Of a stretch of DNA of 6,469 bases, positions 1 through 5,634 are shown one piece after another; within the stretch, counting starts at the first letter, position 1; each line of letters starts with the position of its first letter. The translations under genes and the position numbers were made by a program. The stretch comes from Candidatus Poribacteria bacterium. Lineage in GTDB: Bacteria > Poribacteria > WGA-4E > WGA-3G. The stretch lies in contig VXXH01000548.1 in NCBI GenBank assembly GCA_009835515.1, positions 1 to 6,469 of the forward strand, given 5' to 3'. The notes beneath the pieces were generated by a model. It was given only the letters and a program-made list of their open reading frames with translations, was not told the DNA's origin and did no database searches.

Positions 1-518
1 GTGAGAAACCAGCGTCGTATGAAGCGTGGTTTTTGAAAACCCCCAACAGTCGCATCGGTTGGCAATATATTCTGACAAACAAAACGAATTTCTTCGATCA
101 TTTCTTTCGGTTGGGCTTTAATCAGAATACCGGACAACTCCGATACTATACCGAGCAAGCCAACAACGTCAGAAAAGCGTGGGTAACTGATGAGGATTAC
201 GCCAATGGCAAATGGCACCATGTGGTGGCGACACGCGAAGAAGATAAGGCACAGGTGTATGTCGATAGCGTCCTGGTCAAAGAGGAGGAGGCAATGTCCG
301 GCAATTTAGGCGGCGGTGAGACGAACTGGAATATCGCTCAAGATGGTAATACCGATGGGTACTTGATAGGCGCGGTGGACGAAGTGCGCATCTATAAGAA
401 AGCACTGACGCTCGAAGAAATCAAGCAGAACTTTGAGTCACAGGGCTTATCAGTCGAACCTACTGCAAAGTTAAGTCTCACTTGGGGGCGGATTAAAGCC
501 GCGCAATCTTATCGTTAA
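1..518 (+). CDS. LamG-domain (concanavalin A-like) protein, C-terminal part, 5' end outside window
   Basis: The frame is open from base 3 to the TAA at 516-518. A TTG at 33 is not the start, because coding sequence reads through it from the left edge (EKPASYEAWF precedes it). About 171 residues are visible. They look like the second half of a LamG/Laminin-G_3 jelly-roll: the WHHVVATR strand (fragment residues 61-68, counting from the TTG), the YVDSVLV strand (76-82), then IGAVDEVRIYKKALTLEEI (112-130), the usual closing strand and helix. Such domains bind carbohydrate or protein surfaces and usually occur in secreted or surface multidomain proteins. The lost N-terminal part may hold a signal peptide or an enzyme domain. 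The tail ends in KLSLTWGRIKAAQSYR, beyond the domain; similar 'TWGxIK' tails are, from memory, common in Poribacteria proteins. The next gene starts 79 bases on. Confidence 0.85.
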   Translation, partial: EKPASYEAWFLKTPNSRIGWQYILTNKTNFFDHFFRLGFNQNTGQLRYYTEQANNVRKAWVTDEDYANGKWHHVVATREEDKAQVYVDSVLVKEEEAMSGNLGGGETNWNIAQDGNTDGYLIGAVDEVRIYKKALTLEEIKQNFESQGLSVEPTAKLSLTWGRIKAAQSYR

Positions 519-597
519 TGATTGTCAAATTCAAAGAACACAACTGGTTTATTTCTTAACGGAAATCCGAAATCCAAGATAACACAGGAACTTTCCA

Positions 598-1818
598 ATG
601 AAAGTAGATCCACAACAACTCATTGATGACGGCTATATCGTGCTGCGACAGGTTGTTCCATCTGAGCAGTTGGAAGCGTTAAGGACGAATTTTGAAATCC
701 TCGTCGAGAAACAAAAAGTTGTCTGGGAAAGAGAACGGAAACCAGACGAAAAACCGGGAGGCGTTTGGACAACGAGCGCGCAACCGAGGGTGTTTTTCGA
801 TGAGGTCGTTGACGCAGCAACTGCCAATACCATTGAGTTTTGTCTGCATGAGAACACGCTTGGCGTGAGTCAACAACTCATGAGCGCACCCGAGGCAGCG
901 ATCACGCTGATGGCACTGATGTGTAATCCTGTGCAAGACCACGGTCCTGCCAGTTGGCACCGCGATATTGATCCGACGGGACAGGCACCGCTAAAAGGCA
1001 TGCAGATGGATTATGTTAAAAACGGACCAGGGTATGTCCAATGGAATATCCCGCTTTACGACGATAGCGTGTTTTGGCTTGTACCGAGAAGTTATTGCCG
1101 TCCAAATACGCCAGAGGAGCATCAACACCTATTGACCCGCGCCCAAGAACCAATGCCGGATGGGATCCCGATTGAACTTTCAGCAGGAGATGGGGTTGTC
1201 TATAGCCACATGGGTTTACATTGGGGGAGCAACTATAGCACAAAACTGCGACGGACTGTTCATCTCGGATACCGTGCCTTCGGTGGGGATTCGTATCCAA
1301 TCGTTGATCATTTTTATTGGAATCTGGAATTCACCCAACACCTTCCCGCTGAGGCTCGCACCCGATTTGAACATTTTTTCCAACTTCACCAGCAGCAATC
1401 CGATGTGATTGAGGCAACCTTTCATGCCATCCGTAACAAGGACGCTGACGGTTTTCAAGATGGGTTGGCGAAGTTACACCCGGGTGAAGAGGAACGTATG
1501 GTCGCGGTCGTATTCCTCTCAAAGTTGGCGGACAAGGTTCGCAAACTCAAAGCCCCTGAAGTCAGCAAACTTCCCATTGAAGAACGTATCGGGGAAATTT
1601 CCGCACATCGACTCAACTTCCATCTTTATGAGGACTTTGCCCGTCGTTTTTCCGCCGAAGATGCCGAAAGCATCTGGAAACGGTTCTCAACGCTATACGA
1701 AAAAATAGAAGCAGAGATCGCTCAATCTGTCCCCGACAGAACATCACGCGTAATGCGCTATCAATTGACAGACATGCCAGCGAATTTCGAGGTGGAGGAC
1801 TTCATTCAGAGCTGGTAG
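598..1818 (+). CDS. Phytanoyl-CoA dioxygenase (PhyH) family Fe(II)/2-oxoglutarate oxygenase, long form
   Basis: This is a 406-residue protein of the non-haem iron oxygenase family that couples 2-oxoglutarate decarboxylation to substrate hydroxylation, presumably in the cytoplasm (no signal peptide seen). The N-terminus QLIDDGYIVLRQVV (7-20) is the typical PhyH opening. The iron triad is visible: H121 and D123 in SWHRDID, and distal H208 in GLHWG. R218 or R219, 10-11 residues later, is in the right place to bind the 2-oxoglutarate carboxylate. The oxygenase core ends near residue 240. Residues 245-406 form an extra, charged, apparently helical region that short PhyH proteins lack. ATG 598 is supported by AGGAA at 586-590. 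The DUF6807 gene follows after 35 bases, so co-transcription is likely. The substrate is unknown; real activity on phytanoyl-CoA is not implied, since relatives act on many small molecules. Confidence 0.88.
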   Translation: MKVDPQQLIDDGYIVLRQVVPSEQLEALRTNFEILVEKQKVVWERERKPDEKPGGVWTTSAQPRVFFDEVVDAATANTIEFCLHENTLGVSQQLMSAPEAAITLMALMCNPVQDHGPASWHRDIDPTGQAPLKGMQMDYVKNGPGYVQWNIPLYDDSVFWLVPRSYCRPNTPEEHQHLLTRAQEPMPDGIPIELSAGDGVVYSHMGLHWGSNYSTKLRRTVHLGYRAFGGDSYPIVDHFYWNLEFTQHLPAEARTRFEHFFQLHQQQSDVIEATFHAIRNKDADGFQDGLAKLHPGEEERMVAVVFLSKLADKVRKLKAPEVSKLPIEERIGEISAHRLNFHLYEDFARRFSAEDAESIWKRFSTLYEKIEAEIAQSVPDRTSRVMRYQLTDMPANFEVEDFIQSW

Positions 1819-1841
1819 AAATGTAGAACAACGAAAAGAAT

Positions 1842-1846
1842 AGGAG
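1842..1846 (+). promoter_or_regulatory. Shine-Dalgarno site that fixes a TTG start
   Basis: AGGAG lies 7 bases before TTG 1854. With no ATG or GTG nearby that keeps the full conserved protein, this site decides the start of the DUF6807 gene. Confidence 0.7.
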
Positions 1847-1853
1847 TGAACCA

Positions 1854-2999
1854 TTGACACAAAATCGAAGTGTAATCATCAAAGTTGAGGCGGGTTCGGT
1901 CAATCGGCAGAATGATCTCGTCCGCTTGCGTTTTAAACCGAAACATTACTTTCCCGATTGGCAAGAAGGGATCTCAGTGCTTGAGATGTCTGTAACTGAT
2001 GCAGACGGTCATGTCTCCGGCGAGGATGTCCCCTGTCAATTCGAGCCGACGCTACGTGAGCTTGCATGGCAGACAGGCGAACTTCCAGCAGGGACATCAA
2101 CACATTACGCGATCCGACAGACCAATGAGCCGCCACCCAAAGCGCGTTATCAAATCGAACAGAAACCCGCGCATCTGCTCATTTCTGCCGATGACGCGGT
2201 ATTCGCACGATACAACTTTCTCGGTGTCTGGAAGCCTTACTTTTGGCCCCTCAACGGGAATCATGGGACTGTGGTCCGCGGGGCTGGCGGCGAAGATCAT
2301 CCACATCACACAGGACTTTACCTCGCTTACGGGGGACACGGTGAAGGTGGGTCTGCGAATATCTGGTCTGATTGGGACGAGCCACCTTACGGTCCCTGCG
2401 GAAAGATGTTGCACCAACGCTTTGTCCGAATCACTGAAGGGAACGTCTACGCTGAATTTGTCGAAGACCTGATCCATGTCACGGGAGATGGAGAAGTTAT
2501 CATGACAGAAACGCGGACCGCCCGGGTATGGTATGCCGACGATGCGCGACGGTTTCTGGAAATTACGCACGAAACGACACCGCCGCTGGACATCGGTGAT
2601 CGGCAATTCCTCTGCGTAGCACGCTTGAATCCGTCAATGGGTATCCCAGAAAAAGGGCATGTCGAAAATTCTGAAGGACAGATTGGCAGAACAGCGGTGC
2701 ATCACCAACGCGCACGGTGGTGCGATTTAGGCGGCACGGTGGGCGATGGCGTGGCTGGTATCGCACTGTTTGATCATCCAGAAAACGCCGAACATCCGGG
2801 CTTTTTCGGAGAAATCGCTGTACCGGAACAGATGAGTATCCTCCACCATCCACCTGATGAGTTGGAAGATGACCTTTTCCGTCTGCGATTTGGAGTCTAT
2901 GTCCACGAAGGTGTTACGCCAGAGGCAGATGTTGAACGGTATTATCAGTGCTACGTAAATCCGGTGCAGGCGGAGGTCTTGAAGGCCTTAGAACTTTAG
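1854..2999 (+). CDS. DUF6807 ('PmoA family') protein
   Basis: This is a 381-residue protein that starts at TTG, supported by AGGAG at 1842-1846. Residues 119-156 carry the family hallmark: NFLGVWKPYFWPL, then GTVVRG, then DHPHHTGLYLAYGG with the histidine cluster DHPHH at 148-152. Later family-like blocks are HHQRARWCDLGG (283-294) and GIALFDHPENAEHPG (302-316). No signal peptide or membrane segment is seen. The family was named PmoA (PF14100) in databases, but it is a soluble beta-rich protein unrelated to the membrane subunit of particulate methane monooxygenase, so a 'methane oxygenase' label should not be trusted. Members are common beside Gfo/Idh/MocA dehydrogenases and sugar-catabolism genes in Planctomycetes, Bacteroidetes and similar genomes, so a role in carbohydrate or related metabolism is plausible. 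The reaction is unknown. The gene follows the PhyH gene by 35 bases and ends just before a convergent repeat. Confidence 0.85.
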   Translation: MTQNRSVIIKVEAGSVNRQNDLVRLRFKPKHYFPDWQEGISVLEMSVTDADGHVSGEDVPCQFEPTLRELAWQTGELPAGTSTHYAIRQTNEPPPKARYQIEQKPAHLLISADDAVFARYNFLGVWKPYFWPLNGNHGTVVRGAGGEDHPHHTGLYLAYGGHGEGGSANIWSDWDEPPYGPCGKMLHQRFVRITEGNVYAEFVEDLIHVTGDGEVIMTETRTARVWYADDARRFLEITHETTPPLDIGDRQFLCVARLNPSMGIPEKGHVENSEGQIGRTAVHHQRARWCDLGGTVGDGVAGIALFDHPENAEHPGFFGEIAVPEQMSILHHPPDELEDDLFRLRFGVYVHEGVTPEADVERYYQCYVNPVQAEVLKALEL

Positions 3000-3010
3000 G
3001 CAATGTATTT

Positions 3011-3042
3011 AACCCCCTAAATCCCCCTTATCAGGGGGACTT
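3011..3042. repeat. C-run/G-run hairpin repeat between convergent genes, possible bidirectional terminator
   Basis: The element reads AACCCCCTAA, ATCCCCCTTA, then TCAGGGGGACTT. Two CCCCCTwA words lie 10 bases apart (3013-3020 and 3023-3030). The second forms a perfect 7-bp stem, TCCCCCT (3022-3028) with AGGGGGA (3033-3039), around a TATC loop. A second, overlapping stem, GGACTT (3037-3042) with AAGTCC (3052-3057), would exclude the first. The element sits between the ends of two genes transcribed toward each other. No good T-run follows on either strand, so termination is possible but not shown. From memory, similar C-run/G-run words are dispersed in Poribacteria and cyanobacteria; only this copy is in the window. 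Confidence 0.6.
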
Positions 3043-3096
3043 GAAATCCGTAAGTCCTGTCACAGTTGTTCCGTTTCATAGCAGACCGTCGCCAAT

Positions 3097-3915
3097 TCAC
3101 GCCGGCCGCTTGCGGTGCTTGACATCCAGTTCACGAAGGAGTATCAAAGTATCCTCAAACGACAGTTCATCCGTTGAAGCCGTGTGTTCGAGGTAGTCGC
3201 GCGTTTTGTTGTTGAATACACTATAAAAGGCGCGCGCCTCAGGATCGGGATGATCTCGCCAAAGTTCAACAGGTATGATCGAATCTTCGCTCAAGTACCG
3301 ACGGTTCGGATGCCCGTAATAGACCTGCACCGTCTTGCGTTCTGCCTGCGTCGGACGGGTCGTAGCAGTGTGTAAAACACCGATGTTGAAAAGTATGGCT
3401 GTCCCAGCGGGACCGTACAAATCGACAATTCCGCCGCGCGCCAACTGCTCATCCGTTTCGAGAATCTCAGCGTCCACTGATTCCGGCGATAAGGAGAAAC
3501 AGTGCGTCGTTTCATCAACATCGGTCAGATATAGCATCAACTGCATGAACCCGATCCGCAACGGATGTTCAAGCCAATGCCTCGGGCCATCTCGATGCCA
3601 GCCACGATTCAGTTCACCATCGTACGGTGCCATGTGTCGGATGCAGATCTCTGAAAAGCAAGGTGCATTCCCCATCAGTGTGTGTAGGCAATCCATGACG
3701 GTCGGATGCCGAATCACATTGTCGAATTCAGGTGAAGTCAGAAGTGCATCGCAATTCACGGTCTGGTAGTGTCCAATACGATACCAGTGATCTTCAACTT
3801 CAGTGCGGTCCCGGTCAAAGGCATGAACAAAATGCGCAACCTCGGCATCGCTCAGAATCTTACCGAGTGAGACATAGCCATTTTCTTTAAAAAACGCATA
3901 ATCCGCTGGTTTCAT
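3097..3915 (-). CDS. Phytanoyl-CoA dioxygenase (PhyH) family Fe(II)/2-oxoglutarate oxygenase, short form
   Basis: At 272 residues this is a usual length for a bacterial PhyH protein. The opening DYAFFKENGYVSLGKIL (5-21) is the standard PhyH start. The iron ligands are H107 and D109 (GWHRDGP) and H182 (VLHTATTRP), with R193 (AERKTVQVYYG) placed to bind 2-oxoglutarate. ATG 3915 is supported by GAGGA at 3923-3927, 7 bases upstream on the minus strand. It lies 105 bases downstream of the Gfo/Idh/MocA gene on the same strand and may be read from the same promoter. It differs widely from the 406-residue oxygenase in the window: it lacks the C-terminal extension and shares only the active-site pattern, so the two are not a recent duplication. 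The cytoplasm is the likely location. The substrate cannot be told from the sequence; hydroxylation of a small molecule is the family expectation. Confidence 0.88.
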   Translation of the reverse strand: MKPADYAFFKENGYVSLGKILSDAEVAHFVHAFDRDRTEVEDHWYRIGHYQTVNCDALLTSPEFDNVIRHPTVMDCLHTLMGNAPCFSEICIRHMAPYDGELNRGWHRDGPRHWLEHPLRIGFMQLMLYLTDVDETTHCFSLSPESVDAEILETDEQLARGGIVDLYGPAGTAILFNIGVLHTATTRPTQAERKTVQVYYGHPNRRYLSEDSIIPVELWRDHPDPEARAFYSVFNNKTRDYLEHTASTDELSFEDTLILLRELDVKHRKRPA

Positions 3916-3947
3916 GTGCTTTTCCTCGCCTCAATCCTCTGCGGGTG

Positions 3948-3961
3948 CGGTCGGGAGACCG
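3948..3961. repeat. Small perfect hairpin in the spacer between two minus-strand genes
   Basis: CGGTC (3948-3952) pairs with GACCG (3957-3961) around a GGGA loop. Flanked by TTCCTACAG on the right, it resembles dispersed 'hairpin plus CCTACA' words that I recall from Poribacteria-like genomes. It lies in the 105-base spacer between the Gfo/Idh/MocA gene and the PhyH gene. There is no T-run after it on the minus strand, so it is a weak terminator candidate at best. Confidence 0.35.
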
Positions 3962-4020
3962 TTCCTACAGCAGTTTGTGCGGTTCACCGTTTTGGGGATT
4001 TTGTAGTGCATCAGTGATTT

Positions 4021-5125
4021 CTATCGATTCGCTTGTAACCGTCGAACCCGAGCGGGTGTGTCGTCGCCTTGAATCTCCGAGGAGAGAATTCTAAGACCTC
4101 GGTCTTCAACTGGCAACTCAACCTTTACACCACCACGGCGATGCGATTCCCGGAGTGCGACGGCTACTTCCAATGCAGCGCGTCCATCTTCCCCCGAACA
4201 CTTCGGAGATGTCCCGTTCTCAATGGCACTAATGAGGTCCTCAACGATTGTGATGCCCATGCCTGGCATCCGCACGGGGATCGGGAATGGACATTGTGCA
4301 GGTACGCCGCGTCCGCGCCGTCCGCCGGGGATCACACGAATCAGCTCAAACGTTTCGGCGTTGTTGACGGAACGGATACGTCCGGTTGTACCGATGACAT
4401 CGACCTCCCACGGTGCCGCGCCACACGAAGTACTGCGGAGATACGCACGCACACCGTTATCAAAAACGAGATAACCATTTCCCTGTAGGTCACTTTCACC
4501 TTCAGCGGCTGCATCGGATTGCATCTCACCGAAAACCCACTCCACATTTCCGCCTGCCATGTAGCGCAAGATATCGATGGCGTGGCTGCCGTTGTGCGAA
4601 AGTCCACACTGCGCATAGACCGTCACCTGAAGCACATCACCGATTTCGCCTTCGTCAATGAGTTTTCGAGCCTCACTAAAGAACGGATTCCAGCGTCGCG
4701 CACAATTGATCGCCAACGCGACACCTTCTGCTCGGCAGGTCTCCACCATTTCGTCTGCCTCGGCGAGACTGAGCGAAATTGGTTTCTCTGCCCAGATCGC
4801 TTTGACACTGGAGCGCGCCACATCTTGCACAATAGTTGACCGAATCCGTGCTGTCGTACAGACGCTGACGATATCCAGATTTTCCTTCTCCAGCATTTCA
4901 CGGTAATCGCTGTAGATATGCTCCGAACTTAGCCCCCACCGTTCGCCGAAGATCGCTGCCTGTTCGGCATGTAGATCGGCACCCGCAGCCAGTTCCACAT
5001 TGGGTGCAGCATGGTAAGTCGGACCGTGGCAATAGGGCAAAGATCGAACCCCCTTGCGTGATTTCGTCGTCGAAGGTGCTGCCCATACGTCCTAAACCGA
5101 TTACACCTGCTCGATAAATTGTCAT
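4021..5125 (-). CDS. Gfo/Idh/MocA family NAD(P)-dependent oxidoreductase, interrupted by an apparent +1 frameshift
   Basis: The family oxidises or reduces sugars, inositols and similar molecules using NAD(P) bound to an N-terminal Rossmann fold. The true start is ATG 5125, with a strong GGAGGG at 5132-5137. It encodes MTIYRAGVIGLGRMGSTF, containing the dinucleotide-binding GxGxxG-type motif. That frame carries recognisable sequence to about base 5049, after which the homologous protein continues in another frame from LPYCHGPTYHAAPNVEL (base 5040). The second frame is open to the TAG at 4021 and carries AEKPISLSLAEAD with the family's EKP lysine (114 in the joined protein) and SHAIDILRY (H181, D184). 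The joined product would be 367 residues, a normal length. One extra base in a G5 or T3 run explains it. It is either a sequencing or assembly error or a real disruption; if real, no intact enzyme is made. Calling the gene from TTG 5040 would lose the cofactor site. Confidence 0.85.
5038..5055 (-). other. Probable frameshift site in the Gfo/Idh/MocA gene
   Basis: On the minus strand the bases read CAAGGGGGTTCGATCTTTGCCC. Removing one G from the G5 run (5049-5053) or one T from the T3 run (5039-5041) joins the Rossmann-motif frame to the frame of the rest of the enzyme. The downstream frame has a stop at 5092-5094, so the shift must lie below that; the family pattern puts it in this short interval. 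Confidence 0.75.
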
Positions 5126-5131
5126 CTGCTT

Positions 5132-5137
5132 CCCTCC
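5132..5137 (-). promoter_or_regulatory. Shine-Dalgarno site of the Gfo/Idh/MocA gene
   Basis: GGAGGG on the minus strand lies 6 bases before ATG 5125. It shows that translation starts in the Rossmann-motif frame and not at the internal TTG 5040. Confidence 0.75.
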
Positions 5138-5163
5138 AAAAATGATGTGCTAAAAAACAACAA

Positions 5164-5249
5164 GTGCCAATATGTCTATGGAACACTATCAGCGTCCAAT
5201 ATAGAGTCTGGCCCACGGATACCATTTTGTGCCAATATCTGAAGATATT
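5164..5249. promoter_or_regulatory. Repeat-rich spacer upstream of the Gfo/Idh/MocA gene, possible operator
   Basis: The word GTGCCAATAT occurs at 5164-5173 and again at 5229-5238, and CCAATAT occurs a third time at 5196-5202. The second copy runs into a perfect 16-base inverted repeat, AATATCTGAAGATATT (5234-5249). These lie 39-124 bases before the start of the dehydrogenase gene. A minus-strand TATATT (5198-5203) is a possible -10 element without a clear -35. The arrangement suits a regulator-binding region, but no regulator is identified. The rest of the 5126-5304 spacer shows no gene. Confidence 0.35.
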
Positions 5250-5304
5250 TACCTCTTTTCACGCTTGATGCAGTTTTTCCCGTAGAAACCCAGTGGTAAG
5301 TACT

Positions 5305-5634
5305 CTAACCCTCCAAATCTTCAAGGCTCCTCGCGGAACGTTTACGCCACTGCTTTAACCACTGCAATTTCGCTGTGATTTCCCTTACCTTACGCGTATT
5401 ATCCGCCGGATGAACTTCAACATAGTAAATCCTGTCCCTATAACCGAACACGTAATCCCAACGAGGTGCGTTCGGATACCGCTTCATCAGACAAGTGTCT
5501 ACATCAACGCTTCCTGTTAGGTCTCGTGTCTCATGTACAGCAACTTTGCCACTATTTCCCCCCAACGCCTGTAAACCGTTCCTCAGACACTGCGCAATTT
5601 CTGGAGTGCTCCTAATAGCATTGGTAAAATTCAA
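5305..5634 (-). CDS. Small conserved-looking protein of unknown function, partner of the upstream ATPase
   Basis: A 109-residue soluble protein that I cannot name. It starts at TTG 5634, whose bases overlap the TGA of the ATPase gene (TTGA, 5631-5634). GGGAGAG at 5641-5647 lies 6 bases upstream, so it is very probably translated by coupling to the ATPase. The middle reads SVDVDTCL (42-49), PNAPRWDYVFGY (54-65), then RIYYVEVHPAD (68-78), followed by a basic helix VREITAKLQWLKQWRKR (83-99). The D60 to E73-x-H75 layout at the end of a beta strand resembles the core of PD-(D/E)xK nuclease folds, with histidine where lysine is usual. That is only a resemblance, and the protein could equally be a non-catalytic partner or sensor. 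From memory, proteins with a 'VEVHPA' stretch and a following 'KLxWLKxW' helix occur beside AAA ATPases in other bacteria. No signal peptide or membrane segment is seen. Confidence 0.7.
   Translation of the reverse strand: MNFTNAIRSTPEIAQCLRNGLQALGGNSGKVAVHETRDLTGSVDVDTCLMKRYPNAPRWDYVFGYRDRIYYVEVHPADNTRKVREITAKLQWLKQWRKRSARSLEDLEG

Noticed and set aside
522..551. Promoter with TTGTCA (522-527) before the long PhyH gene
   Set aside because: No acceptable -10 element lies 16-18 bases downstream.
2097..2606. 169-residue open frame on the minus strand opposite the DUF6807 gene
   Set aside because: It is antisense to a gene with clear family motifs, and its protein has no recognisable domain or start signal.
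3335..3769. 144-residue open frame on the plus strand opposite the short PhyH gene
   Set aside because: It is the shadow of a gene with intact active-site residues; composition is that of a reversed coding frame.
3980..3989. CGGTTCACCG inverted repeat
   Set aside because: Four-base arms with a two-base gap are too short to form a stable hairpin and are expected by chance.
5142..5170. Sigma-70 promoter TTGGCA, 17 bases, CATCAT before the dehydrogenase gene
   Set aside because: Transcription would start near 5135, inside the GGAGGG ribosome site, so the message would lose it.
5140..5240. TTGGCAC words on the minus strand as sigma-54 promoters
   Set aside because: Neither copy has the GC element at the required 10-base distance after GG.
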